This document shows positions 14,143-25,296 of a stretch of 64,000 nt of DNA, piece by piece. This DNA is from Lumbricus terrestris. Lineage: Eukaryota > Annelida > Clitellata > Crassiclitellata > Lumbricidae. The position numbers were made by a program, and so were the translations under genes. The DNA lies in NCBI GenBank assembly GCA_949752735.1, contig OX457038.1, positions 18,621,081-18,685,080 on the forward strand. Reading direction: 5' to 3'. The notes beneath the pieces were generated by a model that saw only the letters and a program-made list of their open reading frames with translations, did no database searches and was not told the DNA's origin. Position 1 is the stretch's first letter, and the number at the start of each line of letters is the position of its first letter.

Positions 14143-14701
14143 CAAAGTCAGTCTTGTACATTACCTTATAGAAATGTTTCGTTAAAAAGGAGACTTGATT
14201 TTTCATTTTTATGTGATTTTATTATGTCAACGTCTCCAATATTAACACTGCCTAATAGGCCTTGTGCCATTCTTTTATCAGAGTCCATCAGAACCTTTGT
14301 TTACGCTGGTCTCAGTTAGTTTAGGCCCCTTTTAGCTAGGCTACCCTTGGCCTCTTAGCCACAAATCGGTGTTATGACCGCGCAGTGGTTTTATTGTTTC
14401 AGCCTCGCAGTGTAGATAAAGGCGTGTTTAAGCCTTTCGAAGCACGTGCAAAAGAAATGTTCAATTTCGGACACCCTGTGCCGTATTTCTAGATGACCAC
14501 TCTAGCAGATGTGCATGCTAATTTATGCGAAATTGATGATTGCGCGTGATCTTTATAAACATAGGCCTACCTCTAGCTCTCTGCTCGTCAAGGGGCACCG
14601 TCACAGCCTCAGGTCGCAGCCTAAGGATGCCTCGGTCGGCGCTTGCCCTCTGCCCCACTTTCAAAAGTTGTAGGGTTCTGCACTAAATGTGGACATAGTG
14701 T

Positions 14702-14772
14702 GTGGATGTGCGTGTGTGTGCGTGTGTGTGCGTGCGTGCGTGTGTGTGTGTGTGTGCGTGCGTGTGTGTGTG

Positions 14773-14832
<60 letters not shown>

Positions 14833-14859
14833 TGTGTGTACGTGTGTGTGTGTGTGTGT

Positions 14860-14916
<57 letters not shown>
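14702..14916. repeat. GT/AC microsatellite, ~215 bp
   Basis: A nearly pure (GT)n array with GC and TACGTG interruptions. It gives open frames of Cys-Val or His-Thr repeats on both strands, which should not be read as genes. A shorter GT array lies at 6536-6606. Confidence 0.97.
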
Positions 14917-14918
<2 letters not shown>

Positions 14919-15095
14919 ATGATCATGGTGAGAAGATAGAAATTGCTATTCCTGAAAAGAAATATGACATAATGGGCGCAGATATTTGTTACGCGGTGTA
15001 GGCTATGAATGCGATGCGAGATTGTCACTGACCCAGTTTGGCTACAACGGTAACTTCGGTAAGAGCGTTGACCGCGTGTTAGCACCTGTGTAAGA

Positions 15096-15312
15096 CAGTG
15101 GCGGCGCTAGGGGGTAGGGGCTAAGCCCCCCCCCTATAGGAGGCTCAGCCCCCCATAAAAAAGGGCCATGCGATTTTTTTACATTGAAATATCCACGATT
15201 TTCGGCCGACGAAAAAAAAAGGTGAGAAATTTCGGCGGATGAAAATGGGAAATTTCCGCCGCGAGGCTTCAGCCCCCCCCCCCCCCAAACTGAAATCCTG
15301 GCGCCGCCACTG
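15096..15312. mobile_element. hAT-like MITE, CAGTGGCGGCGC family
   Basis: This 217-bp element begins CAGTGGCGGCGCTAGG and ends CCTGGCGCCGCCACTG. Flanking 8-bp duplications are GTGTAAGA (15088-15095) and GTTTAAGA (15313-15320), 7 of 8 identical. The interior has C-runs near each end and an AAAAAGGTGAGAAATTTCGG block like that of the other MITEs here. No transposase is encoded. Confidence 0.8.
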
Positions 15313-15776
15313 GTTTAAGAGAGCGTGCAGTGTGCAGTTCGCTTCCCAAAGGTGACTTGTTTCAAAGATAGAGCTGGCACGTTCCTTGCATTCACCTTTA
15401 TTTATGACGTGATGCCCCAGATGCTGGAAGTCTTCCTCTCGCCCTGCGAGCGGCTGACTCTGATGATTCAGTTGACACCTTCAAATCTGAACAAGACATT
15501 TATTTTGTAAGGCTTTTCCTGCTGTTAGTGCAGCATGTGAGGCCCCCTTGTAACGGCATGACTGTGTTACGGCGCCATTTAAATCGTCATTGCCATTTTA
15601 AGTTATTATTATTGATGATGTCAAAACTTCGCAAACTTAGCGTCGCGCTTTGCGTGTTTACCATTTTAATGCATGACCTTGACCTACTGCGCTCACGAGT
15701 CACACCTATCGATTCATCTTTGAGAAATGAGCAGGCTTGTTGCTGTTTAACTACACTGTCATTTCAATGATGATTA

Positions 15777-15843
15777 CTGTCGCCCTCCTCATTTATCCAG
15801 GCTTGGGACTGGTACTGTAAAAGTGTGAACAGTTACTGAGTTA
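15777..15843 (+). repeat. Short dispersed repeat, copy 2 (CCCTCCTC...ATCCAG)
   Basis: Reads CGCCCTCCTCATTTATCCAG, then CTTGGGACTGGTACTG. It is the partner of 7548-7612. A weaker echo (CCCAGGTTTGGGACTG) occurs near 29475. Confidence 0.5.
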
Positions 15844-16228
15844 AAATGAGCAGGGTAGAATCTATAATAATTATACGTCTATACGGTCGCGTTCACTTAC
15901 ATTTGTACTCTCGAGGTTTGCGTGAAAGATTTTCAATCGATATTATGCGACGATATATTAGGATTCATCTCGGCCAGTGCGGAATTTTTTTCCACTCGTT
16001 CTCCCCTCCCTCACTATCCCATAGTCAACTCGGTTTTATTGAGTATAGCTTTACGTGCTGCGCAATATTTTTGGTAAGATCAGACGGTGCCTACACACTC
16101 CAGCCTAGGGTAAGATAGGCCTATCATAAGAAAATGAATTCCTGTCCGTGACTGGCAAGCTGCCTCTCAGAATTGTCTCGAGGGACTTCTCTTCTATTTA
16201 GAAAATGACAACTCAACTAGGTTAGGCA

Positions 16229-16821
16229 CATGAGCGGAGACCTAGGGGGGGACAGGGGGAGGTCTCCCCAATGGAGGTGTTGAGGGGGACGACCTATGCA
16301 TTTGTCCCCCCAATCGTTGAGCGTCAAGACTAAAAAAGGTCATCAACTTTTTTGGCGGTGAAAATAGAAAATTTCATCGAGATTTCGCCTGATGACTAAA
16401 AAAGGTACTCAACTTTTTTGGCGGCGAAAACAGAAAATTTGTTCGAGATTTCACCGGTCCAAGGCCGTAGCCAGGGGGGTGTTTTGGGTGTTTGAACACC
16501 CCCCGAAATGGAAAATGTGAAAAATAATATAATGCATTTACGAGCACATGATGTAAAAACCATGAAATAAATTTAATAAAACCATGAAAACACCCCCCGA
16601 AATAAAAAAAAGGTCATCAATTTTTTGGGGAAGGAAAAATTGGTGAGTGAAACACCCCCCGAAATCAAATCCTGGCTACGGCCTTGCACCGGTCGTCAGA
16701 AATTTTGGCCGGAAAAAGATGGAAATTTTTCTGCGACACTCAGCCATTCGTCCATCAGAAAATCTCGCGTCTTTCCGTCCCCCCCCCCACCCCCAAATCT
16801 CCGCCCAGGTCTCCGCCTATG
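16229..16821. mobile_element. hAT-like MITE, GCGGAGACCT family (host of a nested MITE)
   Basis: Ends CATGAGCGGAGACCTAGG and CCAGGTCTCCGCCTATG form terminal inverted repeats. Exact 8-bp duplications GTTAGGCA flank it (16221-16228 and 16822-16829). Without the nested element and its duplication the host is about 358 bp. The interior carries two copies of ACTAAAAAAGGTCATCAACT or a close variant. Confidence 0.85.
16460..16686. mobile_element. hAT-like MITE, CAAGGCCGTAGCCAGG family, nested
   Basis: This 227-bp element begins CAAGGCCGTAGCCAGG and ends CCTGGCTACGGCCTTG, a perfect 16-bp inverted repeat. Exact 8-bp duplications CACCGGTC (16452-16459 and 16687-16694) flank it. It interrupts the older GCGGAGACCT element. 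It encodes nothing. Confidence 0.88.
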
Positions 16822-16997
16822 GTTAGGCAGATGCTCTTGTGTTGGGCACTGAACTATTGCCTTTTAAAGCCTGGTCAAAAAGAGCAACGCTAATTAGCTG
16901 CTTCATTAGAGCATCGTTAAACACCAACAAATTTATATATAATATAGGGCCTATATATAGGGTCTATATAATTATATACATCTGTAAAAATGTTCTT

Positions 16998-17090
16998 GCT
17001 CTTAAGTGCTGTAATAGGCTACGCCGAGCAAATTTCTGTCCAGGGTAACGGCCTCTGTTGTCATAGACCCTGGTCAAATTGGATCCATCC
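16998..17090 (+). repeat. ~90-bp dispersed hairpin repeat, copy 2
   Basis: It differs from copy 1 by a few substitutions and a short insertion (GGCTACG) before GCCGAGCAAAT. Its origin is unknown; it may be a small SINE-like or foldback element. Confidence 0.8.
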
Positions 17091-17805
17091 ATACATATAT
17101 AGGCCTATACATAGGACTATGTACACACATAGGCTATATGTGTATTATAGGCCTATAATTAAACAAAATAATTTAACTTCCTGTTGCTCTGATCTTTCTC
17201 GTCGCCTTCCATGGGTGATGGGACGCCTGCAGATTTTTTGCAGGGGGCAAAATCCAATGTTCGCATTTTCAAGAACATTATTGGCTAGAACTTGAAATAT
17301 AGCCTAACACCGAAAATTGAAACATGAGTAGGCCTATTTTTCATAGGGAATTTTAGATGTGAAATTCGAATATTCAAACAAAGTCACAATCTAATTGCAC
17401 TATAAAACATATAATAATAAATAATAAATAGGTGTGAAATTCGAAAATTTAAAGCAATATTCAAAACATTTAAGTTAAATTTCTCAGTATCACTTTTGTA
17501 TCATTATAGTATCATTATTATCATTAGTATCATCAGTGTTTTAGTTTAAAAAATAGCATAGTTAGAAACCAAATAGTAGGCTAACAGGCCTATAGTTGAA
17601 TCATTTTCCAGGGGCAAGCGCTCCTCTTGTATAGGGCGTCCATGTCTCTTTCTCACACACAATTCGAACACCATCAACCGCGTTGCTCTCTGACCATACA
17701 TGTACTTGCATCACGGACTTTGTTTTCCTATAGCGCCTAAGTTGTTTGCAGTGACTTAAAATCTTAAATGGTTTGGACAATGAAGGAGCGCGGGTTTCTT
17801 GCTAT

Positions 17806-18081
17806 CAAGGCCGCAGCTAGGGAAGGGTGGTTTTAGTGTTTGAACACTCCGCCCCCAAATGAAATAATGTAAAATGAAATAATGCATAGGCCTAGGCCTA
17901 AGCCTATACTATTGTAGCCTGCATGACGTAAGAACCACGATGTGCGTTGGATTTAATTGACCGTCCAGAATCGCTGTGGGAGCTCACGACGCTTCTCTAG
18001 TCAGCTGATTCGGTCGCTTGTGAGCTTGCTCACGGTTGAGTAAACACCCCCTCCCAATTAAAAATCCTAGCTACGGCCTTG
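17806..18081. mobile_element. hAT-like MITE, CAAGGCCGTAG family, diverged copy
   Basis: This 276-bp copy has ends CAAGGCCGCAGCTAGG and CCTAGCTACGGCCTTG. It shares the subterminal GTGTTTGAACAC block with 16460-16686. Flanking 8-mers CTTGCTAT and CATGTTAC match at only 5 of 8 positions, so it looks older. It is non-coding. Confidence 0.7.
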
Positions 18082-18130
18082 CATGTTACTCATGGGTAGG
18101 CTAGTTGAGTCGATGGAGTGTAACCTACGG

Positions 18131-18281
18131 CAGTGCTTAAAGTGTAGAAAAAGAAGTGCTTTGACGCTCATCACTTCTCCAGGTTATGCTGTCCAAATAA
18201 TTAAGTGGCAGGACTGTGTTCAGATTTGAAAATAAGAGCTTGGACGCCGTCCATGATCGTCCAGACACACTTTAAGCCACG
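18131..18281. mobile_element. hAT-like MITE, CAGTGCTTAAAGTGT family
   Basis: This 151-bp copy starts CAGTGCTTAAAGTGTAG and ends CACACTTTAAGCCACG. Flanking 8-mers ACCTACGG and CCCTACAG match at 6 of 8 positions. Its interior is the inverse of the copy at 23652-23797 (shared GGACGGCGTCCA and CCTGCCACTTA blocks). Confidence 0.6.
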
Positions 18282-18644
18282 CCCTACAGTCAGACGTACA
18301 GTAATGCTAGTCTTTTTTTCTTGAAAGTCACAGTCGCTCATGTCTGATTGGAGTCGAAGGATAACCGATTGCACCACTGCCACCAAACACTTGTGCAGCG
18401 GCCACACTGTGCAGACCCTGGTTGTAGACTATGTAGGCCTACATGTAACAGTCTAACGGTCGAGAGCACAGGCTAATTTCAATCGTAATTCCGCGAACGC
18501 ACTCACGGTCACGGAAATGCGTTAATAGTATAGGGGTGGGGTGGGCTACAGATAACCATTTACTATGTCGTTTTTACACGTTGCATCGCTGTCATAGTAG
18601 ACCTACACGACTGCGTTAGCTGTTGCTGAAACAGTGATGTAGGA

Positions 18645-18712
18645 GGAGGAGAAAGAGGAGGAGGAGGAGGAGGAGAAGGAGGAGGAGAAGGAGGAGGAGA
18701 GGGAGGAGGTAG
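18645..18712. repeat. GGA-rich microsatellite
   Basis: Imperfect (GGA)n/(GGAGAA) tract; minus-strand Pro-Ser frames are artefacts. Confidence 0.9.
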
Positions 18713-20246
18713 AGCATTAAATGGGACAGAAACAGTGAGACAGAGCAACAGCAGCAGCGTTGGGCTTATCATGCTAATCGACGATCTAGTAATTTCCTTG
18801 CAGGACATCGATTATTGTCGTTTCGTGCACCGTCGCTGATAATCGGTTAGCAATAACTCGACCTCTGTGCGTTTGTGAGAGGAGGAGTGAGTTGTAATGG
18901 GAGACCCATTTGGCTCATGTTGACAAGATGTGAACTTGTTCTGTTGGCTACGTTTGTAGCCTACGTGATTGAGCGATGGGTTCAGTGCTTTGGAACTACG
19001 CTCTCCGGCGACGAGTTTAGCTGCACCTTCCGAATAGCCTACTGCTCTCAAAGCCTCAATTATAGGCCTATTCTCGACGCTCTGCGTGTAATTGCAAAGA
19101 TCCGGTTGCGACAGGCCGAGTTAAGGGCAGAAACTCGGGCAAGTAGAAGGGCACATAGGAGCGGAGAGAAAGAAGAAAACGATCAAGCGAGAGACAGACA
19201 GACAGATAGACAGACAGACAGAAAGAGGAGGAACCTGGTTTTTCGTTCTGCGCAAGATAACTATCAGATTCCAGGGTATATAGTGGAAGAATTTTAGGAA
19301 AATCGACTCAACAAATTATCACTACGTAGAGACTTGGCAGAGTTGTTAAGTACACCCCAGTGATGAAAATACCAAAAGTCCCCATAAATCCGAGCTGTGC
19401 TCGAGCCGCCATCTTGGAAAATGGCGGACAAAAATCGGTCACTAGCTCCCAAACCATTGCAGCTACTAAAAAATATAAAATGGCAAAAATAATCCTTATT
19501 GAACGACAAATAAGTTTTGTATATAACATGTCTTTCTAGGATTAAAGATAAAAAAGTTACGCATGATAATGTAGTCACTATTATGTTTAGCAATGCAACG
19601 TATTAAGTTTTATGGCGGGAAGAACAAATGCTGTGCCGTAAATAATGATCTAAGTAGTTCTTTACCCAAACTGACATCAGGTGCGATTCAAATCAAGGAT
19701 GAATGTGTACTAATTCCTTTATCTATTCTATTAATTATATAGCGCACCTTTCAGAAAACTAAGCAGGAGTGCTCCCAAGTTAGAAATATTGGAAAATGGT
19801 GGCCTGATATTGCAGCTGCTGCAACACTCGTAAAGGTTAATCTTGATCTAACCTCTGCCAAAACTACCGACCTATCTCCAAGCTTGTGTTGCGGAACCAG
19901 GGCTGGGCGAACCACCAGGATGACCAATACCAGCCCCAGTCGTCAGGATACCGTCAGTTCGTCCGCGGGATAAGGTTTCAGTTGAAGGCTGAAGACTGGC
20001 CGACCATAGGCTTAAATACGTTTATTCGTAAAACAGCAGTGTCACTGCAGATTCAACGGTACAGTACACAGTTCTCAGCAATTTCTGTAGCGCCACCACG
20101 TTGGCCACTCGCTCACTGACGACAGGAGTCAGGTCAACCAGTCCGAAGGAAGATGCCGAACCTCAAGGCCGATGCTTATCGCTCAAGGCCGAGTTTCAGG
20201 ACTTACATTCTAGGAGTCCAGTCAGTCTCTGTTAATGAGGAGGAGG

Positions 20247-20330
20247 ATCCAGATTTGACCAGGGTCTATGACAACAGAGGCCGTTACCCTGGACAGAAAT
20301 TTGTTTTCGCATACTACAGCACTTATAATT
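20247..20330 (-). repeat. ~90-bp dispersed hairpin repeat, copy 3
   Basis: This is the inverse of copies 1 and 2, reading GACCAGGGTCTATGACAACA on the + strand, and it ends in CATACTACAGCACTTATAA. It lies within the spacer of the 19.28-22.38 kb structure. Confidence 0.8.
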
Positions 20331-20394
20331 AGGCATGCAAGCTTCCTTATATACCTTCCGAGCGTAGATGCATGCTAGCCAGAGTAGATGAGGT

Positions 20395-20580
20395 AGACTA
20401 AGTAGATAGATGTAGGCTAGGTAGATGTAGACGGTAGATGCAGACGGTAGATGTATTGTAGACGGTAGGCTAGGTAGATGTAGGCTAAGTAGATGTAGGC
20501 TAGGTAGATGTAGGCTAGGTAGATGTAGGCTAGGTAGATGTATAGGCTAGGTAGATGTAGGCTAGGTAGATGTAGGCTAG
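20395..20580. repeat. 15-bp minisatellite, unit GTAGATGTAGGCTAG
   Basis: About eight to ten imperfect tandem copies of a 15-bp unit (GTAGATGTAGGCTAG and variants with GACGGTAGATG) lie inside the spacer of the large inverted repeat. The minus-strand frame encodes a meaningless LPSLYIYLAYIYL-like run. Confidence 0.85.
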
Positions 20581-20854
20581 TCCTACACAGAAAAATCTCA
20601 CAGTGCAAAATTCCACTCTATCCTTCTTATCCAAGACTCTGGAGTTTAGTCTCCCTCCTATTCCTCTCCTATCTTGAAAAGTCTGGTCTTCTCCGCAACT
20701 CCGTCAGGATTCAGGGCTCATCACTCTATACAGGGAGGCTTTTTTTATCATCTCTTATAAATGCAATTCCGCTGTTGAACTAATCTTCCTGACTCTTTAT
20801 ATGTATCTCCATGTAGCTTAAGATATAGTTGACCACAATATTCTTCTTCAGCAT

Positions 20855-21925
20855 CTGTAGACCGTATGGATTACAGGACCATAAAGAATTTTAAAATGGA
20901 ACCTTTTAATTATTTTCTATCTTGTTTGTCTGATCGAACCCACTTGACTACTTCGGGTTATTCCGGAACTAAATGGATCCACATTAAATTGAGAGTGTTC
21001 TTCAGCGCTCTGTCCTGGGTTTCCCCCCATCTGTATTCTACATACGGCTGACATTCACTTTCTTCTCCCACTTTGAAGCTGCAGGGCATGTCGCTGTGGA
21101 TGATGATCAAGCATTTGTGCACGGGTCTCCTGCAACCTACGTACGCTTAGTTGAGCGTATTCACTCCCTCTCAAATTCTCACCACTCCTGGATGAAATCA
21201 AACTGTGTCTCTTAATTAATCCAACACGAAGTTCAGTTGTTTTGTCCTCCACCAAGGGCTCACATCAGCTTTTGAAGATTGATCTTGCTCTCCTTTCGGA
21301 TATATTTCCTGACTATACTCCCTTTCTTCGACAGCACGTAATCTGGGTGTTACCCTAGATGGCTCCTTTCTTTTGAAGACTAGAATCTCGAACCTTAATT
21401 AATTAAAGGGGCATCAGGGTTGCACGTCGTTCTACTTCGTCTACTGTTTCTACCACTGGTTCGCGCTTTCATCTATGCTCCAGAATTGACTACTGCAATT
21501 ACTTTCTCATTGATCAGCCCAAAGTTCGTCGTTCACCTCTACCGTCAGTTCTAAATGGTGCCGCCGGATTAATAGCACACCTATTACGCTTCTATTTCTA
21601 CCGTCATGTTTGAACAAATAAATTATTGCATTGGCATTCGCGCAGCTGTAAGCTAGAATTCACCAAGAGATAGGCCTAGGTGTGCGCAGTCTGGTTTGCC
21701 ATACTACGCGATGTGTGAATGAAACCAAGTAACTACCTGGCTGAGATGTAACTAGGTGACTCTGAGGACTACATCATTCAATTATTATTAGACACTGATA
21801 TAAATTTGATCTTATATCATCATTCGAAACACAGCATTTGTTCTTGCGCCTTTTCCAAGATTTCCAACTTGGGAGCACCCCTGCATAGTTTTCTGAAAGG
21901 TGCGCTATATAATAAATAGAATAGA
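20855..21925 (+). pseudogene. Decayed L2/CR1-type LINE, 3' part of the reverse transcriptase
   Basis: Translating with frame changes gives family landmarks: LSDRTHLTTSG (20920-20970 region), NLGVTLDGS-like residues near 21340-21365, and SRIDYCNYFLIDQPKVR followed by LNGAAGLIAHL near 21475-21580. The last is the conserved C-terminal part of L2/CR1/Jockey-type reverse transcriptases ('SRLDYCN.L..GLP'). Several stops and frameshifts make it dead. The 3' tail GGGAGCACCCC...GGTGCGCTATATAAT ends near 21925. Upstream reverse transcriptase motifs (the YxDD box) are lost or missing. Confidence 0.75.
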
Positions 21926-22537
21926 CAAATGAATTAGTACACATTCATCCTTGATTTGTATCGCACCTGATGTCAGTTTGGGTAAAGAACTACTTAAATC
22001 ATTATTTACGGCACAGCATCTGTTCTTCCCGCCATAAAACTTAATACGTCGCATTGCTATACATAGTGACTACATTATCATGCGTAACTTTTTTATCTTT
22101 AATCCTAGAAAGAAATGTTATATGCAAAACTTATTTGTCGTTCAATAAGGATTATTTTTGCCATTTTATATTTTTTAGTAGCTGCAATGGTTTGGGAGCT
22201 ACTCTCAAAAGACCGATTTTTGTCCGCCATTTTCCAAGATGGCGGCTCGAGCACAGCTCGGATTTATGGGGACTTTTGGTATTTTCATCACTGGGGTGTA
22301 CTTAACAACTCTGCCAAGTCTCTACGTAGTGATAATTTGTTGAGTCGATTCATGTTTTTTCAGCTAAAATTCTTCTACTAATAATAACTCGCTGTAGTCC
22401 CTTGTCCAAAATGCTACATAAACATAAACTCGTTGACCTCTTGCTAAATTATGCACAGGTCTGTGACATAAGCCTACTGATAATTAGTGATTTCATATTT
22501 TGATAAACCACAATTCCTGTTCTACATATGTTGCCTT

Positions 22538-22681
22538 CAGTGTGAGAATTGTGGAAAAATAACTGGGGTTGGACTATGATCCACTTGGAATTTGGGTGTG
22601 AAAAACATACTTTGACATTGGGCTTTAAGAAAGACTGGGGGGGGGTTGAAACCCCCAACCACCCCGGCAATTCTCACCCTG
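22538..22681. mobile_element. hAT-like MITE, CAGTGTGAGAATTG family
   Basis: This 144-bp element has terminal inverted repeats CAGTGTGAGAATTG / CAATTCTCACCCTG. Flanking 8-bp duplications are GTTGCCTT (22530-22537) and ATTGCCTT (22682-22689), 7 of 8 identical. It has no coding capacity. It lies 157 bp beyond the large inverted-repeat structure. Confidence 0.75.
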
Positions 22682-23566
22682 ATTGCCTTTCCTTTATAGG
22701 TTTATTTCTCATCGACAACCTTCCCGGAGACAGAGGATTCAGCGAGTTTCTTATTTTCACCCAGGCCCAACTTTGATTTAGACCTAAGGCCTACGATTGA
22801 TTTCAAATAGCCACAAGTCAATGCCCATGACACGAAACGGAACATCCCCTCTGAAATCTATCCGGGCGATGAATTAATCTATCCTCCCAGATGGAATTAA
22901 CCGGTCTATACTATCCGGGGGGATAAACCATTCTATCCCCATTTTTAAAAATGCGCATAATAAAAAATTTATGCTGTAATAAAAATTTAAAGTGACTCTA
23001 ATTGTTTTAAGTGTCCTAAGCAATGCTCAGATACAGGCAACTCGAATTTATTTAGTGACTCTGAGAGTCTGAGTGTTCTTAAGTGTTTTAAATGTTTTAA
23101 GTGTTCTAAAAACGGGGCAAAACAAATTATCTAGTAGGAATAAACATACCTGTTAGTGTCATTGTTCAAAACAAAGCAGATGAAAATTAATTTACAAAAA
23201 AATACACGCGGAAGTTGTTTTTCCACATTTTCTAATTTGGGGGATACAATTAATACGGGGGATACTCTATTTCGTGACACCCACATTGCATCACATTTGG
23301 ACTAGATTAAATAACAGATTGCATTCAAGCCTTCCTCTATCTAGAGTCTAGACTTAACTCGTGACTCAGTTCAAGTTAGAATTCGTTTCAGTCTCAGATT
23401 AACAACAAGAAAGAATCAACTGAGATTTCGGCCCATGTGAGTCAATTCCATCCACGATGCACTTCCACTCACGATACAGATGTCAGCTGCTATTAAATAG
23501 GGAGATAATAAAGATAGGGAGCTATCAAACGTTTTCACAAGTTATGACGGAAACACGCAGACGCGA

Positions 23567-23569
<3 letters not shown>

Positions 23570-23637
<68 letters not shown>

Positions 23638-23650
23638 TATATATATATAT
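23570..23650. repeat. AC microsatellite followed by an AT run
   Basis: (AC)n about 23571-23636, then (AT)n to 23651, directly left of the MITE at 23652. Confidence 0.95.
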
Positions 23651-23651
23651 A

Positions 23652-23797
23652 CAGGGCTTAAAGTGTGCCTGGACGGTCATGGACGGCGTCCATGCACTTA
23701 TTTTAAAATCTGAACGCCGTCCTGCCACTTATTGGCCAGCACTGACTGGGAAGGTAAGGGGCGTCCAGGCACTTATTTTTCCACACTTTTAGCAGTG
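23652..23797. mobile_element. hAT-like MITE, CAGGGCTTAAAGTGT family
   Basis: This 146-bp copy starts CAGGGCTTAAAGTGTG and ends CCACACTTTTAGCAGTG. Both sides show TATATATA, which may be a target duplication, although insertion in an AT microsatellite makes this weak. It contains the palindrome GGACGGCGTCC. It lies directly after the AC array. Confidence 0.6.
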
Positions 23798-24129
23798 TAT
23801 ATATATATAGAGAGAGGCTACTTAAGTGAAATCGCTATATATAGCCTCTGTTCATTTAGTAGGCTACACATGTATGTCTGGCCAAATTCAGTGCAGTATG
23901 AAGACCAGCTTGGTTAGATCTATTTTATTTTTTTATTTTGGGGCTGTCTTATAAACCCGGTTAAGTGACGTGGCAACCATTTAGACAGGCTGCAGTGGTG
24001 AAGAAACTTACCCGATAAATTCATTGAAAGTGAACAGGGGAGGCTACATGATCGCATTGGAAAATGTGTAGCCTGTTGAAAGATGTCGGATTGAAGAGAC
24101 GCAATAGACAAAATGCATATTGCATAAGC

Positions 24130-24252
24130 GATTTAAATGCAGTCTATAAAATTTATTTAATGTCCAAGCTGTAGTCGGGAGCGCCTCTGAGTAAAGAGCT
24201 TGAAGGGCGCTATAGAAATGGATGAACAAATAAAATAAATCAATAAAACAAT
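24130..24252 (+). mobile_element. LINE/SINE 3'-tail copy, plus strand
   Basis: CGGGAGCGCCTCTGAGTAAAG then CTTGAAGGGCGCTATAGAAATG is followed by an (AATAA/ATCA) simple-repeat tail. This is the same 3' end as the SINE at 3260-3472. The body upstream is not recognised. Confidence 0.55.
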
Positions 24253-24664
24253 TGGACAATAATTATATAGGCTGTATAATCGGGAGCTGCGAGGCTATAA
24301 TAGTTATTGCCTGTCACGCTCTTTGAAACGACTTCGTCGTCATCTCTATAGTCGCTTTCTTAATCTCGAAGGCGGCATATAGATTAGATTATGCTATGAA
24401 GCTTTGACACATCAATTGGTTTGTGACCGTTGGTCCAATAAAAAAAAACTATGATCTTGATTCGCGATGGTCCAAAGTTTCAACGTTTCGGTCGAACACA
24501 AAATGTCTGTCAAAAGACTGTCTGGATATTAGGCCAAAGGATTAGCCAACACATTTGGAATGCTGAATTAGGCTAATCACATCACTGTGATTTCAATTTG
24601 ATCATTTAGGATCGAATGTACAATTGTGCATTGATGTCGGCCGATTTAAGATTTAAATCCAAAG

Positions 24665-25018
24665 TCGGACCTGCACCTCACCGGGGAAGGGGGTGATCAA
24701 CAAGTAGGGGAGTGCCTGGTGATCGAGCTATGCCATCAGAGCTGAAGAGCCTCCTATAGGGCGCTGGTGGACAGGTTCATCAGGAACCCTGAAAGAGTTG
24801 GCCAACGCAGGCGGCAGGTGTTGGAAGGACACCTCAGGGCGAAAGAGGTCCAGAAGACCCACCGGTCTCCTTACCCGACCAGTAGAGGATTGTTCACCAT
24901 CTGGCAACTGACCAAGAAACTCTTACTGATTATTCGCATGTCAAGAGCAAAGGATCTCATCAGAAATAGACAAGTCTGGAGAAGTCACGTGGGAGCCTCA
25001 TCGTCGTCGCATGACTGA
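24665..25018 (+). pseudogene. Possible retrotransposon 3' ORF remnant
   Basis: The open frame 24767-25018 ends RAKDLIRNRQVWRSHVGASS...HD-stop, followed at once by an AT-rich TATAATATA repeat. A terminal 'DR..WR..V' pattern before a stop and a simple repeat recalls the end of some non-LTR retrotransposon ORFs (RTE-like). There is no reverse transcriptase motif, so this is a weak resemblance. Confidence 0.3.
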
Positions 25019-25229
25019 CGGAAGAGAGCAAAGAATATAATATATTATATATTATATAGTATATAAAACTATATTTTATAGGCCTATATATGTGTTCTTA
25101 CTCTCACTAGGGCTATAGGCATACTTTATCAACGGTACGGATCTATTACTTTCTGGTAGGCGTAGAGAATTGTTTTAATGTGTGGCATTACTGGCATAGC
25201 ACATGATGCCACGGCTTATCGCCATGTGC

Positions 25230-25239
25230 AATAGATATA

Positions 25240-25292
<53 letters not shown>
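25230..25292. repeat. AT microsatellite
   Basis: A ~60-bp pure AT array. Confidence 0.95.

Positions 25293-25296
<4 letters not shown>

Larger units (their letters stand above)
19281..22380. repeat. 3.1-kb inverted-repeat structure with ~520-bp arms
   Basis: The arm at 19281-19797 is the inverse of the arm at about 21852-22380, with scattered substitutions and small indels. Both share a CCGCCATCTTGGAAAATGGC core and the motif TAGTRGAAGAATTTTAG at the outer tips. Both arms include the LINE 3' tail (TATAGCGCACCTTTCAGAAA). The spacer holds a ~90-bp dispersed repeat, a 15-bp minisatellite and a decayed LINE. It could be a foldback-type transposon or an inverted duplication; no clear target duplication was found. 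Confidence 0.75.

Noticed and set aside
14621..15085. Open frames of His-Thr and Cys-Val repeats on both strands
   Set aside because: They are translations of the GT/AC microsatellite and have no other coding support.
18875..19297. 140-codon frame rich in Arg/Glu
   Set aside because: No recognised motif or splice support. It runs through a GACA simple repeat and into the tip of the large inverted repeat.
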